DNA of 64,000 bases from Polychytrium aggregatum (lineage: Eukaryota; Chytridiomycota; Chytridiomycetes; Polychytriales), in contig NW_026516332.1 of the NCBI RefSeq assembly GCF_025602895.1, positions 51,645-115,644 on the forward strand, written 5' to 3'. Of the stretch, positions 1 to 11,307 are shown piece after piece (the first letter of the stretch is position 1; each line of letters starts with the position of its first letter). The notes under the pieces were generated by a model. That model saw nothing but the letters and a program-made list of their open reading frames with translations, ran no database searches and was not told the origin of the DNA. The position numbers and the translations under genes were made by a program.

Positions 1-2678
1 ATGGGGCGTGCAGATGGATCGTACAGATGCGCCAAAGCCAACCCATCGCCAGAAGAGAGAGAGATACACACTCCGTTAGTGTCCATCATCTGAATGCGTT
101 ACAGTAGATTCCAAATCACACGCTCGCGCTGCCCCCAAGATTCAAACGGATTCAACCCCATCGCAATTATACCTGGAGATGAGATGCAGAGCTGCTCTCA
201 AGCGCAAATATCTGTGCCTGGAGAAGTAGAGACTCGTTTGACTCGACAAGCGGATCGGCGGGCCCCGCCCTTTTGAGGGCGGATATGTGCATCTCCCGGG
301 GCTGAATGTGCTGTTCGATGAGGGAAAATCGATTAGATAATACTCACAGAGGTATGACCAATGTCCTTTTGGAGTGGACACAGCGACGACATGATCGACT
401 CCGACAATCGCATCGACATACCTCCATGGCTTGCACTTCGCCGCTGCATTCGTAGCCCTCGGACTGGCTCCAGATTGATTTGATGTGGTTTCTCTTCCCC
501 CTGGTGGCGCCGAGATCAGGCACACTGGTGCTGTTCGAGCTGACTGGAGAGTCGCATCGCTGCTGGTAACGGCCGTGGATTTCAGTACCAAATGCAACCG
601 AAGGGCACTCGATCCATCACTGCTGAGACACAATAGCTTTCGGCCAGGCCGTGAACAAGTCCAGCATCTTCACTCACCAGGCCAGCCGGCTCGGGAGGAA
701 GCATCAGGAACGGCGGCACCTGTTCGGCTGGGCTCCAGATGGACTTTAGAGACGGGCGTCCAGAGAGCGGACCGTAGCTCTTCAGGTCCTCTCCACAAGG
801 AGTAAAAGCATACAAGTCTTTGTCCGAGGGAAACGATGGCACAACACGATCGAGTGACGAGGCCCCTTGGGGAGAGAGCTTGTCAAAGGTATAGTCCCGC
901 TCGACCGGCGAGCTGCTGTTGCGCTTGGACCCGAGGAGCATCTGGATATTCTTGAGCTGCATACGTAGATCGTTGATCTCGCAGTCTTTCTTGGCGATGG
1001 TGGCAATGTGTGCTTCCTGGGCAGCATGCAGCTCGGTGATGTGCTGGCGCAGTTCGCTGACCTGCCCTTGTAGAGCTTGGTTCTGGCGCTGTATCCGCAA
1101 TGGAATGGCCGCGATAGAATCATCGCAATGGAATGATCGCAATGGATGCCAAGCCAAAACGCAGGACCGTGTAAGCAGAGAGAATGGGAGCGAGATGATC
1201 ATCACACAACGCATGCTGCACTGTCCAGAGCTGATACGGATGCTCGTCGGGGGCAGCTCACCTGCAAAAACCCAACGTTTTCCTTGGAAAACAGCACACG
1301 CTCCGGGCGGCCGTAGGCGCCCAGGTTGAGTTGATGGTGGAGCTCTTTCACGGCGCGCTGCGCCAGATGAAGATCCTTGTCCATGTACTCGATCTGCTGC
1401 TGCTTCGAGGCAAGTTGTGTCTCGTAGGAAGCCGACAGTTCGTCCAGCTGGAGCTTCAGCCCGGAGACGTGCTGTCGTTTTGATACGTATGCAACATACA
1501 AGTCAATAGACGCCGATGCCGCTGCAGCGATAGCAGATCTCGCTGCAATGAGGGCAGATCTCGCTGCAACGATGTCCAAGTGTCGAGGCATGAGAGTCAC
1601 ACACGGACTCTGGTTCGATGTAGAAGAGAGCAACTCACATGTCCCAGCTGCTCGATCAAGTCGGCCCGATGGCGCAGCTCCTGGCAAGCCTTGAGCATGT
1701 TGGCATCCTTGATGGCGATTTCCTTCTGCAGGACCCGCAGTGAGCAGAGTGCGCCATGAGAGGAGAGCCTGGCAGTCCAGCTGCAGCAGTGCTCGATCGC
1801 AGACGCCGTGTGGTATCCAGAATGCCGATCACATACCTCTTTTCTGACCCTGAACCCGCGGAAGGCAGCCTGGACTTTGATGGCAGCTCGCTCGAGCGAC
1901 AGCTTCTTGGTGGAGGTCAGGGTGTGTTTGGAGCGGAAGGCACGCTGGATGGCCACGACGGCATTGACGAGCTTCTTGGGCTGTCCTGAGGGAATCAAGT
2001 GAACAGCCTTGGATCGCACGAGACAAGGGCATCCATCGTGAGAAACAGAAGCGGACACTGCCAATGCAAGAGGGAGGGCGGGAGGGAGGAGAGCGCACAG
2101 ATCTGCTCGCGGAAAGAAAACAGTCGCCAAACGAGCGCTCTACTCGTCCACAAGGTGCTGCCGAGCCAGATGCTTGGCTGGCTCCTTCCCGTTGGAGCCA
2201 CACACAGCGGATCCTTAGCCCAGTTTTGGAGGCGCGCGAATGAAGGCGGGCAGGGTTCGAGGGCGGGACCGAACGTGGGAACGCGGGGCGTCCCTGCACG
2301 TCCCTGAAGCGATGACTGATGCCGCACTGCCATGAGTCCAAGGGACGCAAACGCGGCGCTTACCTCGCAAACCGCTGGAAGATCCACAGGCGAGTAGTTG
2401 TAGCAGGCCGAGTCGTCCTCGTGGATACTTGGAGAGAACGAGCGGGCTGAGGTGTTGGTGGGCAGATTTGGGAGCGAGGGCAGGACGTACTCAGGATGCT
2501 GGCCTGTGGCTTGGATTCTGGAGGAGAGTGGATGCCAATGGACGCGAGGATGTGCCTGAGGTCCGCGATTAAACTCCATGGCCGGCTGGAAATCGCCCAT
2601 CTGGACTGCAGTGTGACTGCCTGAGGCGTCGCTCTCGATGGAGCGAGGCTGGCTTGGAGTACATTCGCTGGAGATCAT
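1..2678 (-). CDS. IQ-motif coiled-coil protein (3' end beyond window)
   Basis: Exons in transcript order: 2364-2678, 1837-1980, 1639-1725, 1262-1471, 678-1088, 422-562, 173-301 and 1-89, running off the left edge. All visible junctions are phase 0, giving about 508 residues. The start is the ATG at 2678. Exon 1 is Ser/Pro-rich and probably disordered. Exon 2 carries two IQ-type calmodulin-binding motifs (VVAIQRAFRSK and IKVQAAFRGFRVRKE). Exons 3-5 are heptad-like helices rich in Glu, Gln and Leu (for example KQQQIEYMDKDLHLAQRAV), and exon 7 is again helical. By analogy with other IQ/coiled-coil proteins this suggests a calmodulin-regulated cytoskeletal or ciliary scaffold, but I do not recognise the family. 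The splice sites of exons 6-8 are the least certain, because they rest only on AG/GT signals and an open frame. Confidence 0.68.
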
Positions 2679-4915
2679 GTCTGGTAGCAGGGGACGTGCT
2701 GTTTGGTGGCAACGACGTGATGCAGGAAGGATGTGGGACGGGTTGTGGTGATGGGCGAGTGCTGCCACGTGGGGATGGAGCTGTGACTGGAGGAGTGATG
2801 GGTGAGCGGGAAATGAAGGGGACTGGAACAGAGGCTGAAGCTAGGGCTGGTGGCAAGGGAAGCGGTGTAGTCGACCGAGTCGAGCCCAGACGGATGATGA
2901 ATTCCTGGGGGGGGGTACTTATGGGGAACGGGTCGAGGCTGCTCCAGGCGGTCACGATGGAGGGATTTCCCGCACAAAAAAAAATGGAGGGAAGGGTCGA
3001 GAGCGGCAACCGCACACCTCTAATCACTCAGAACTGACAATGCGAGCCGGGTGAGAGGAAGGGGGATTCTTCGAGGCGGGCAAAAACGGGCGGACCCCAG
3101 AACCGAGGGAGGGAGGAAGCCCGGCGAGCAGGACACAATATGGAAGACCCGAGCGGGCCGATGCCGATGCAGAGCCGCTTGCTGTGGAGGTGCGACGGGA
3201 GTGCACGATGATGGGGAAGGCACGACGACGAAGCCGATGCAGCAGGGGGCGCGACGCAAGCAAGGGGGTGCAAGGGGACGGGGTCGAAAATGGTTCATCA
3301 CCCACGCGTCTGCAGTTGGGAGGAGGACCAGGATGGGGATTCAGAGAGCTGGCGGCAAGGATATGCAGTCGGACGCCCCACGGCCGTCGACGGCAGCGAG
3401 TTGATTGGAACGAGTGCGAATCACCTGGCCGATATACGACCGCCGCGAGCGATGATGTGACCTCACGGATCGATGAGATCGAATGCGTCGGAGGAGGAGG
3501 ATTGCGTACGAGGGAGCGAGCCCGGTCCGATTCGGAGAGCCGCATGCACTCTCTGCCGGACGGAATGCAGTGCGGGTTGGCCACATCCGCGCAGTAGGCG
3601 ATATGTCGCTCGCGGTGGCTGTGATGACATGTGCGATGATGTCGATGGATCTCAGGAGCAATGTCGCTGATCTGCGAGAGCAGCTTTGGATGGCTTTGGG
3701 TGTTGAAGTCCCACTTCAGAATGAGTTCGACGTAAGCAGCCGGCCTCGATCGCCACTTGCGGCGGACACTCTCCAACCAGCTGCAGGTGTTTGTTTGTAT
3801 CGTCTCCTGACGGCGACCGGGACAGCGACGCTGCTGTGCGAGGCTCGATGCTGTCCACTTCTGTTTCAGCTTCCTTTTCTGTTGCTGCTTCGGCCGAGCA
3901 CCTGCTTTTTCGGAGAAGGGCCCTCGGTGGCAGCGCCGTCTGCTCGCTTGTTTGTTTATTTGTTTCTGTGTTTTATGTTTGCTATTGGCCGGCGCATATA
4001 CAATTCTGCCCTGCACGAGACTAATGCTGCATTGCTGGCTGCTGTTGCAATAACTCCAGCCCCATCACCCTGTTCTGTTGCAGCGGCCGTTGTCTCTCCT
4101 GGTTGCCGCACAGCCCCTCGCTCGCCTCCCACGCTGTGCTGTCGCTGCTGCGATTGTACATGCCGCTGGCTCAAGCTGGCGCTCGATGATAAATAATCTC
4201 AACCAACGCTGCCACCGCAACACACACGAATCTCTCTTCCCAGGCGGCCATCCACTCGCTTGGTCACCCGTCGCTTTGCTTGCCGTGCCAGAGCCACGAA
4301 CACACTCTCATCCCAGCGACCCAACCACCACCGCCATCCCTTGGCGGTGCTTTCCCTCTTGATCTCTGCACAGTCCATCCTCAATCCATCCCTCTGCAGT
4401 CGCTCATCTTTGGGATTTGCACGATTTCTGTTGCTGGCACCACCATCTTCCACTCACAACCTGCATTTCATAGACCGCAAGAAAGCCAGGACCCACTCAC
4501 CCAGTCCCTTCCCCTCCTCGCAAACGCCAACCTACATACCAAACGGCTGATTTGCCATCGATAGATCTGCTTGAAGGTATTCATTGCTGACCGACACTCA
4601 TCTCCGGGCTGCACCCGCAGCCACAACGCCTACTGCAGTTACAACCCTCATACAACTCCGTCCCTCCCACGACTCTGCGCCGTTCCCGGGACTTCAGCAC
4701 AACCCCATTCCCACGGTCATCCTCGTAGTTGATACCGCGGTCGACATTGCCCGATCTGCAGCAGTCGATTTCACAGATACCATCGACAGATCCTACCGCA
4801 TACTGTTCCCACCATTCGGCCATCTGTTATCGCCGCCTCCACCGACGCTCCTCTGCAAGTCGTCTGGGCATTCGAACAGTCGTACCGATTTAGCCTTTGC
4901 AACTCCCTCGCTGAG
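2679..4915. other. Divergent intergenic region, no gene recognised
   Basis: Shared upstream region of the minus-strand IQ gene and the plus-strand kinase gene. Long open frames exist on both strands, but they lack an ATG start, a recognisable domain or splice continuity, and look like by-products of high GC. The last 700 bases before 4916 are strongly pyrimidine-rich on the plus strand, as is common for fungal promoters and 5' leaders. Homopolymer runs occur near 2910 (G) and 2978 (A). Confidence 0.6.
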
Positions 4916-7900
4916 ATGGAAACCCCACATTCTCCGGTTATCCGCTCGAGACAGCCCAGTGCTTCTTCGACGCTCTCCTTCCGTCGCCGCAAGATCGTCC
5001 CCGCCAAGGGCGACTCGGTAGCCAAGAGCCTCTCGGTCCAAATCGTCGAGCCTACGAAGGCGGAGCAGCTCGCCGTTCCTCGGCAGCCCCAGATCCTAAG
5101 GAGCTCGGTCGTTGCCGAGACCGAGCCCACACAGGCGACAGGCCACTCGAGATCGTCCAGCCGGAGCGACGGCCGAACGTCGCCGCGCGGAGTTCTCGAG
5201 GGCATGCTGGATATGCTCCTGCATCAGTTTGGCAAAGGCGCCGGCGGCGGCAATAGCAGCAGCAACGAATCTCGCACCTCGAGGTCATCGACGCCGACAC
5301 TCTCGTCTCCGCGACCAGAGAAGGTCGATCCGGAGCAGATCGTTCGCCTGGCGCCCTCGGGCGACAAGCGCAGAAGCGAGCCGGGTCCGCGGAGGCTCGG
5401 CAGGGTCAAGAATTGGATCCGCAACCGAGCCGAACCCACCGACATTGATGATCTACCCGAGACGCAGCAGTCGGCCACCCAATTCGATCTCGACAGTGCC
5501 GAGGACGACAACGGCGCCAGCGGCTGTGTCGGCAACAGCAAGGACAGCAACTATGGCGATGCCGGCACTGACGCCGACGGTGCCAGCAATTACAAGAGCC
5601 CTAGACGGCAGTGGGAGCTGCCACACCAGCGGCCCGAGCCGCTTGCCGATCCAACGGACTCGGCCACCTCGAACGGACTCGACTCAACCAGCACAACCGG
5701 ACTCGACTCGGCCAGTATTCCGCCCCAGCGGCGGATGGACTCGTCGGGCCTGACGCTGTCGATCATGTCGAGCTACGGGACCACCGACTCGCTCTCGGTT
5801 GGACGCAGCGAGACCGAGCGCACCAGCAGCCAGTTGGACGCTACGGAAGGCGTGGGAACTCTTTCCCTTGCCCGGACCAGCTGTGCCGGCATCAAGATAC
5901 GCATCCTGCGACCGGAGGAAGCCAGCCAGCGGTCCGACACACAATCCAACTCGTCTCGTGTGGGAAGCAACAGCATCGAGACCGAGGATCTGTATTCCTT
6001 CAGCATCGAGGCCCCAAGCACGAGTTCAGACGATACAACTCGGTCGGAGACTCCCTTTCCCACATCTGCAGCAGTGGACTCGGCGGCAGGTGTGGCAAAG
6101 AGTGCAACTGCGGCTGCAGCATCGACATCTCTTGCTGTGGCCTCAGGACGAAAGAACCCTCTGCTGGCGCTCGATTCGGTGTACATGTCCGAAGCTGCAG
6201 AGGCTGTTGAGGACCTCCAGCCCAGCGTCTCCAAGGCTAACGAGCCGAGCGATACTCGGCCCAGCGTACCCAAGGCCCGGTCAGGGTCCGAGGCATACGA
6301 CCATCTCTATCCGCCGATCGAGAGCCTGGATCCGCTGAGTCTTGCCCGGATCGCCACGCAGCCGGAGCACCACGGCGTGCACATGTCGCCTCGCGGGACC
6401 ATTCTCACAGTCCCGATCCCACCCAGCTACCCACCTAGCCAGGATGTCCACGACGGCCGACGGAACCACGCATCTCCAGGCAGCCCGCTCACCGACTCGT
6501 ATCCGACGCCGTCGTCGATGCGCAAGGTATCGTTTCCAAGCATGTTTGGCAACGTCCTCAGGTTCTCCTCGCGAGTCTTCCACCCGACCGAGCACGCCGA
6601 CAGGGACGACTTTGGGAACAGCGCGACGATGCCCCGAACTCGTACGGTGAGCAACTCGGCCGCTCTCCATGCAGCTACCCCGGTCAGCATCCCCGGACGC
6701 TGCGATGCGCTCCCGGTGTCGCCCGGCGACAGACTGTTTGTGCTGCCGCCGGTCGTGCGCCGGCATTCGACTGATGATATCCCCGAGGGATACGCGGGAG
6801 TGAGCCTGTCCAAGTCGTGCCCCGATGGCTTTGTGAGCAGCTCGGGCTCGCCGTTCAGGGGCAACCTGTCGCCTCTGCAGCCCAGCTTCCCAGCCGGCTC
6901 GGGTCTCCTGCAACCTCCGCGGACGGGCAGCGAGGGCGGTGTCCCACTCAGCCATCGCCGATCAAGGTCGATGGGATCCAACCTGAGCACGCTTGGACGG
7001 GAAGGATACCGACGCAACACCGGGTTCGGCCGCAAGATCGTCGAGACATCGGTGATCTACGCCAAGATCGAGGCGCCGTCGGTCTTCCCACCCCAGGAAA
7101 TCCGCGGTCTGCTCAGCCCAAACTTGCCGTCGACCCCATCCCCGAGCCTCAACAACCTCTCGACCATCAGCGCCTCCTCGCCGATCTCAAGCCCGTCCTC
7201 GACCCAGGCCGAGGCACCCGAGTCTACCCAGGGCCGCGTCAACCAGTACCACATCTATCGCGAGATCGGCTCGGGTGCGTACGGGCGGGTAATGCTCTGC
7301 CGTAGCGAAGAAGACTCACGGTTCTATGCCTGCAAAATCATCTCGAAGCTGCGGCTGCGGAAAAAGTTCCGATGGCAAGGCGGCGGCCTCGGCGGCTGCA
7401 GCACCCCAGGCGGCACTGTCCAGCAAGATGCCGCTCTGGCCACTGTGCGGCAAGAGATTGCCATTCTGAAGAAGATATCAAAGCACAACAACATCAACGG
7501 ACTCGTGGAGGTGCTTGACGACCAGAAGGAGGACAATCTGTATCTAAGTACGGCCGGCAAAGCGAGGGTGTGTCTGACTTGAGCTGTAGTGACTGCGAGG
7601 CAAGAGCCAGGGGAGGAGAGGAAGTTCTTGCAGTGTTCCTGCCTCGATCGGCGGATGTGGCTGACATGACTCGATTGCTGCATTTGCGAGTCTCGGCAGC
7701 CGACGGATACTGACTGCAGATATCGACATGCTTTCCCGCCCACTCGCCGCGTCTGGACAACTGCTGGTATCTCCGAATCGCCAACGACCCGACACTATCG
7801 ATAATCATTGCCGACGTCTCCATCCAACTCGATTGATCCGACGCAGTCTTTGACCTCTGCGAGTACGGGCCGATCATGCACATGGCCGTCAACAGCCGAG

Positions 7901-9884
7901 TGCGACCGTTCGCCGAGAATCTGGCGCGGGAGTTGTTCCGCGACGTGGTGCTTGGACTCGAGTACTGTATGTATCCGAAGCTGCACTCGTGCGGCGTCAT
8001 GGCTGCTGCATCGTGTGTTGAAGCGCACGGAGAACAACGGCACTGACCGTGTGCGATCATTTACGGTATCTGGTACTTTGGTCGCATGGCAGTGCATTTT
8101 CTCAAGATCATTCATCGGGACCTGAAGCCCGAGAACTTGCTACTCCGGGCCGATATGACGCTACAGATCTCGGACTTTGGCATCTCGTACATGTGCATGG
8201 ACAGCGGGGGCGGCGACGACGAAGAAGATGTTGTCCTGGATCAGAAAAATGCCTCGCCGCTGTTTACTTCTCCGGAGGCATGCATGCGTAAGTCGATTGT
8301 GGAGAGAAGGCGGGCTGACTGGGCGATAGGGACTGGCGCGAATCAGGGCCCTTGGGCCGAATCGATGCACTTGGGGCGACGAGCGCGCATGGAGTGGTCG
8401 ATATGTGGTGGGAGAAAGCGTTGGGGAAAGTCCGAGGCCTGCTTCACTGACCTCATGACGTATCTCGGTTCCGCGAATTGGTGGCCGCTTCTCGGGATGA
8501 TGAATGCGACATGCTCTTTGCGCAACATCAAATGTGTCCCTCTGGACAATGTGGGCTCTGGTCTCTTCCAGCCGAAACCCGAGAAATCAGCGGCAAGGCC
8601 GTCGACATTTGGTCGCTCGGGGTCACGCTGTTCTGCTTTGTGCACGGATACTGCCCGTGGGAGGACGACAATGTGCTCCAGCTGTACGGCAAGATCGTCA
8701 ACGATCCGCCCGTGATCTCGAGCCACTACTGCTCAAAGGATCTCCAGGATCTGCTCACCCAGATGCTCCAGAAGGACCCCGGCGCCCGCATTACACTCAA
8801 GGAGATACGTGACCATCCGTGGGTGACCAAATCCGGGGACCTCCCGATGATGACGACGGAGGAAAACTGTCAGTTCGATCCAGTCACGGAGGAGGAGATT
8901 GAGAATGCAGTCAATCCGTCTGTGACGTTTGTGACCAAGGTGCGTCGAGCGGGTCTGCAGCACAGTGACGTGGGATGCCGTGCAATGCCGTGCAATGCCG
9001 TGCAATGCCGTGCAATGCCGTGCAATGTCGTGGTTGCTTGTCAGGCAGAGCTGGTGGGCAGGGTTCCTTGAGAAGCAGTCGTGGTGTGAGGCAGCACAGG
9101 CCGGTAGTCACGGATAGAGTTACTCCCAGAACCTTGGGCTCATCGGTTTGCCCTCTGCTTTTCTTATTGATACGGTGACGGCGTGCAGATCATGAACAAG
9201 CTGCGAGGCAAGCGCAACTCGAACGGGCAAGTGCTCAGCGAATCGCAGGGCCGGTTACCGCAAAAGCAAAAGTCGTTCCACCACTCGACCCCGGTGATGT
9301 CGCAGCGTGGCGGCACGCTCGGGCGAAACGGACTGCTGCCATCCGGGGCGCATTTCAGCAACAGCTCGATCCAGATCTCACCTTCGGTCGAGAGCCTGAC
9401 CTCGGCCAACGGCAACTCGACTGGCGGATTTGGCAGCCTGTGGAAGCGACGGGCAAAGTCTTACAACCCTGGCGGCAGCGGATCGGGAGCCGGCTCGGCG
9501 GGATGTGGCAGTCTGCCCAGCAGTCGGCCAATCACGCCGCTGCCGGTGCTTCCGCCTCCGTTGGCCATACCGCCTGTGACGACGCAGCCTTCGATACCAC
9601 TACTCGTGCCGATGAGCCCCAAGAGCAGTGGCGGACGAGAGAATGCCGGCATGCCGTATCTGCGCGGGATGAGCAGTTTCTCGACATCGAGCCGGAGACT
9701 CGGAGAGATCCAGCCGGTCGTGACGGAGCGCAACGGCAGCGAATACGGCACGCCGAAGCGGACGGACTCACAACGAGACAACAGAATGGGGCTCGAAGAC
9801 GGGGGACACATGGTCCCAGAGCCGGCACAGGACCGCGAGAACGGGGGTGGACAGCGGTCTGGATCGCTGATATCGCTGCCGTAG
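4916..9884 (+). CDS. CaMKK/SAK-type serine/threonine protein kinase
   Basis: Exons 4916-7547, 7847-7966, 8093-8287, 8572-8939 and 9189-9884 join into 1336 residues. The first ~775 residues are Ser/Thr/Pro-rich and probably disordered. The kinase domain spans about 778-1067, with glycine loop GSGAYGRV (785-792), ATP lysine K807 in YACKII, HRDLKPEN with catalytic D927, and DFG with D945. A basic, Gly-rich insert (from LRLRKKFRWQGG) lies between the ATP lysine and helix C, where CaMKK-family kinases carry their RP insert. VTEEEIENAV just after the domain is also CaMKK-like. Family knowledge: such kinases phosphorylate the activation loop of Snf1/AMPK-type kinases; the fungal relatives are Sak1, Tos3 and Elm1. 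Calcium/calmodulin control is not proven here. Intron 4 holds a 10-base repeat. The subfamily call is firm, the substrate is inferred. Confidence 0.92.
8975..9030. repeat. 10-base minisatellite in kinase intron 4
   Basis: About five head-to-tail copies of tgcaatgccg, the last with one change (tgtcg). The array lies wholly inside the intron 8940-9188. The unit is not a multiple of three, so it would not behave as coding sequence. Confidence 0.9.
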
Positions 9885-11307
9885 CAGACGAGCGAGGCGG
9901 GGCCTGTGGCATGATGCAGATGGTACTTGCAGCTCGGTGCACGGCACTTGAGGCTTGAGACCTGAGACCTTGCCTCTGAACACGGATGTTGTTCGTTCCA
10001 TCGCACACATGACCGGGAGCAATGCACCATATAGCCGCACCGCGGCGTCAGATGGCAGCGAGGGAAATGCATGAGGGCTCGTGGTCATGGCCGCATGCAG
10101 CGTGGGAATCGCGACATGATGCATTGGCAAGGATGTGTTTGCGGAGGATGATGCAGAGAGCAGAGCAAGAGGCAAGAGACAGACGCCGCATGCAGAGCAT
10201 GACCGTCGACAAGCAGCAGCCGCGACTCGAGGGGGTGGACCTTGTTCCGGGGTGTGGATGGGCGGACGCGCCGGGGATACAGTGTGCGCGGCAGGCGTTG
10301 CACGGGCGTTGCACGGGCGCGTCCCTGTGCTGCAGTGTTCTGTTGCGCCGTTGTGTCTGTCGAGGGCAGCTGTGGCGCTGCGGAGAGCCAGAACACGCAC
10401 GCGGTTGTGTTCATTGCGCTGGACAGCGGTGCGAGGGTGTGCGCGACGCGGGATGCGACAGTGGAGTGCGGTCGACTGTGTGAGTGCAGTTCAAGCAGTG
10501 TCGCTTGACGCGCACTATGCAGATTCACTTGCAGTATATCGCGCACTTTGTACATTGCATAATCCATTCGCCCACGGTATATCGTGCAATTTGTATATTG
10601 ACACACACCATTCCATGCACTTTGTATATTGGCTCACACCATTCCATGCACTTTGTATATTGGCTCACATCATATCCTGCTTCCACACAGACAGCGCAGC
10701 CGGGCGTCCCACTGCGCGGGCACAGCACTGCCGCGCTTTGTGGCGGTGGCCGCCTGCCCGATATAGGCGCCTTGCAGGGCCATGAAAGCCGCCGCGGCCT
10801 TGTCGCCCCCGCCCACCGCCGTCCTCTGAGCCCCGTCCTGTGTGCCCCGGGTCATCTGCCCGCCTTCGCCCTCTCGGTTCCCATCGCCATCTTGCGCCTG
10901 CTCGGGCCCAGTGTCCTTCTCCCACAGCCCAGCGAGCCCAACGCCTCGCCTGCTGGTCTCGCCCAAGTCCGCGGCGTATTCCCTGCATCCTCGGTCTGTC
11001 CCGGGGCCTTTCTCTTCTTGCTTCCGCCTGCGTTGCTGTTGCGTTTGCCGCTGCGTTTGCGTTTGCACTTGGCCGCTTTTGTCTTGCTTTTGCGTTTGCC
11101 CCCCGGGCTGCTCCTGCTTCTGGCTCATCAATCCTGCTCTCCTGACGGGCCACCGCCAACATCAACTCCAACACATCCACCAACACGAACACCATCACCA
11201 GTCGGCTGCCTCTGCAACTCTCCAACCCTGGAGTCCCTCACAACTGCCTCTAGATTCTCGAGACCGCTGTCGTTGCCACCACGGCCTCCCTCGCTCTCGC
11301 CCCAAAC
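9885..11307. other. Intergenic region upstream of the RasGAP gene
   Basis: No coding gene recognised. It holds the 3' flank of the kinase gene, a 31-32-base repeat array near 10540-10680, and a C/T-rich stretch with gcgttt repeats (about 10800-11307), probably the promoter and leader of the next gene. The longest open frame here (minus strand, about 10085-10606) has no recognisable domain. Confidence 0.6.
10540..10680. repeat. Tandem 31-32-base repeat containing TTTGTATATTG
   Basis: Three near-identical units begin at about 10585, 10617 and 10648. Each contains gcactttgtatattg followed by caccattccat, with a decayed copy upstream (tttgtacattgcataatcc). Every unit carries a TATATT core. The array lies about 630-770 bases upstream of the RasGAP start codon. 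Confidence 0.85.

Noticed and set aside
3024-4016. A 330-codon open frame on the minus strand between the IQ and kinase genes
   Set aside because: It starts with GTG, not ATG, has no domain or sensible composition, and lies in a divergent promoter region where GC richness leaves many frames open.
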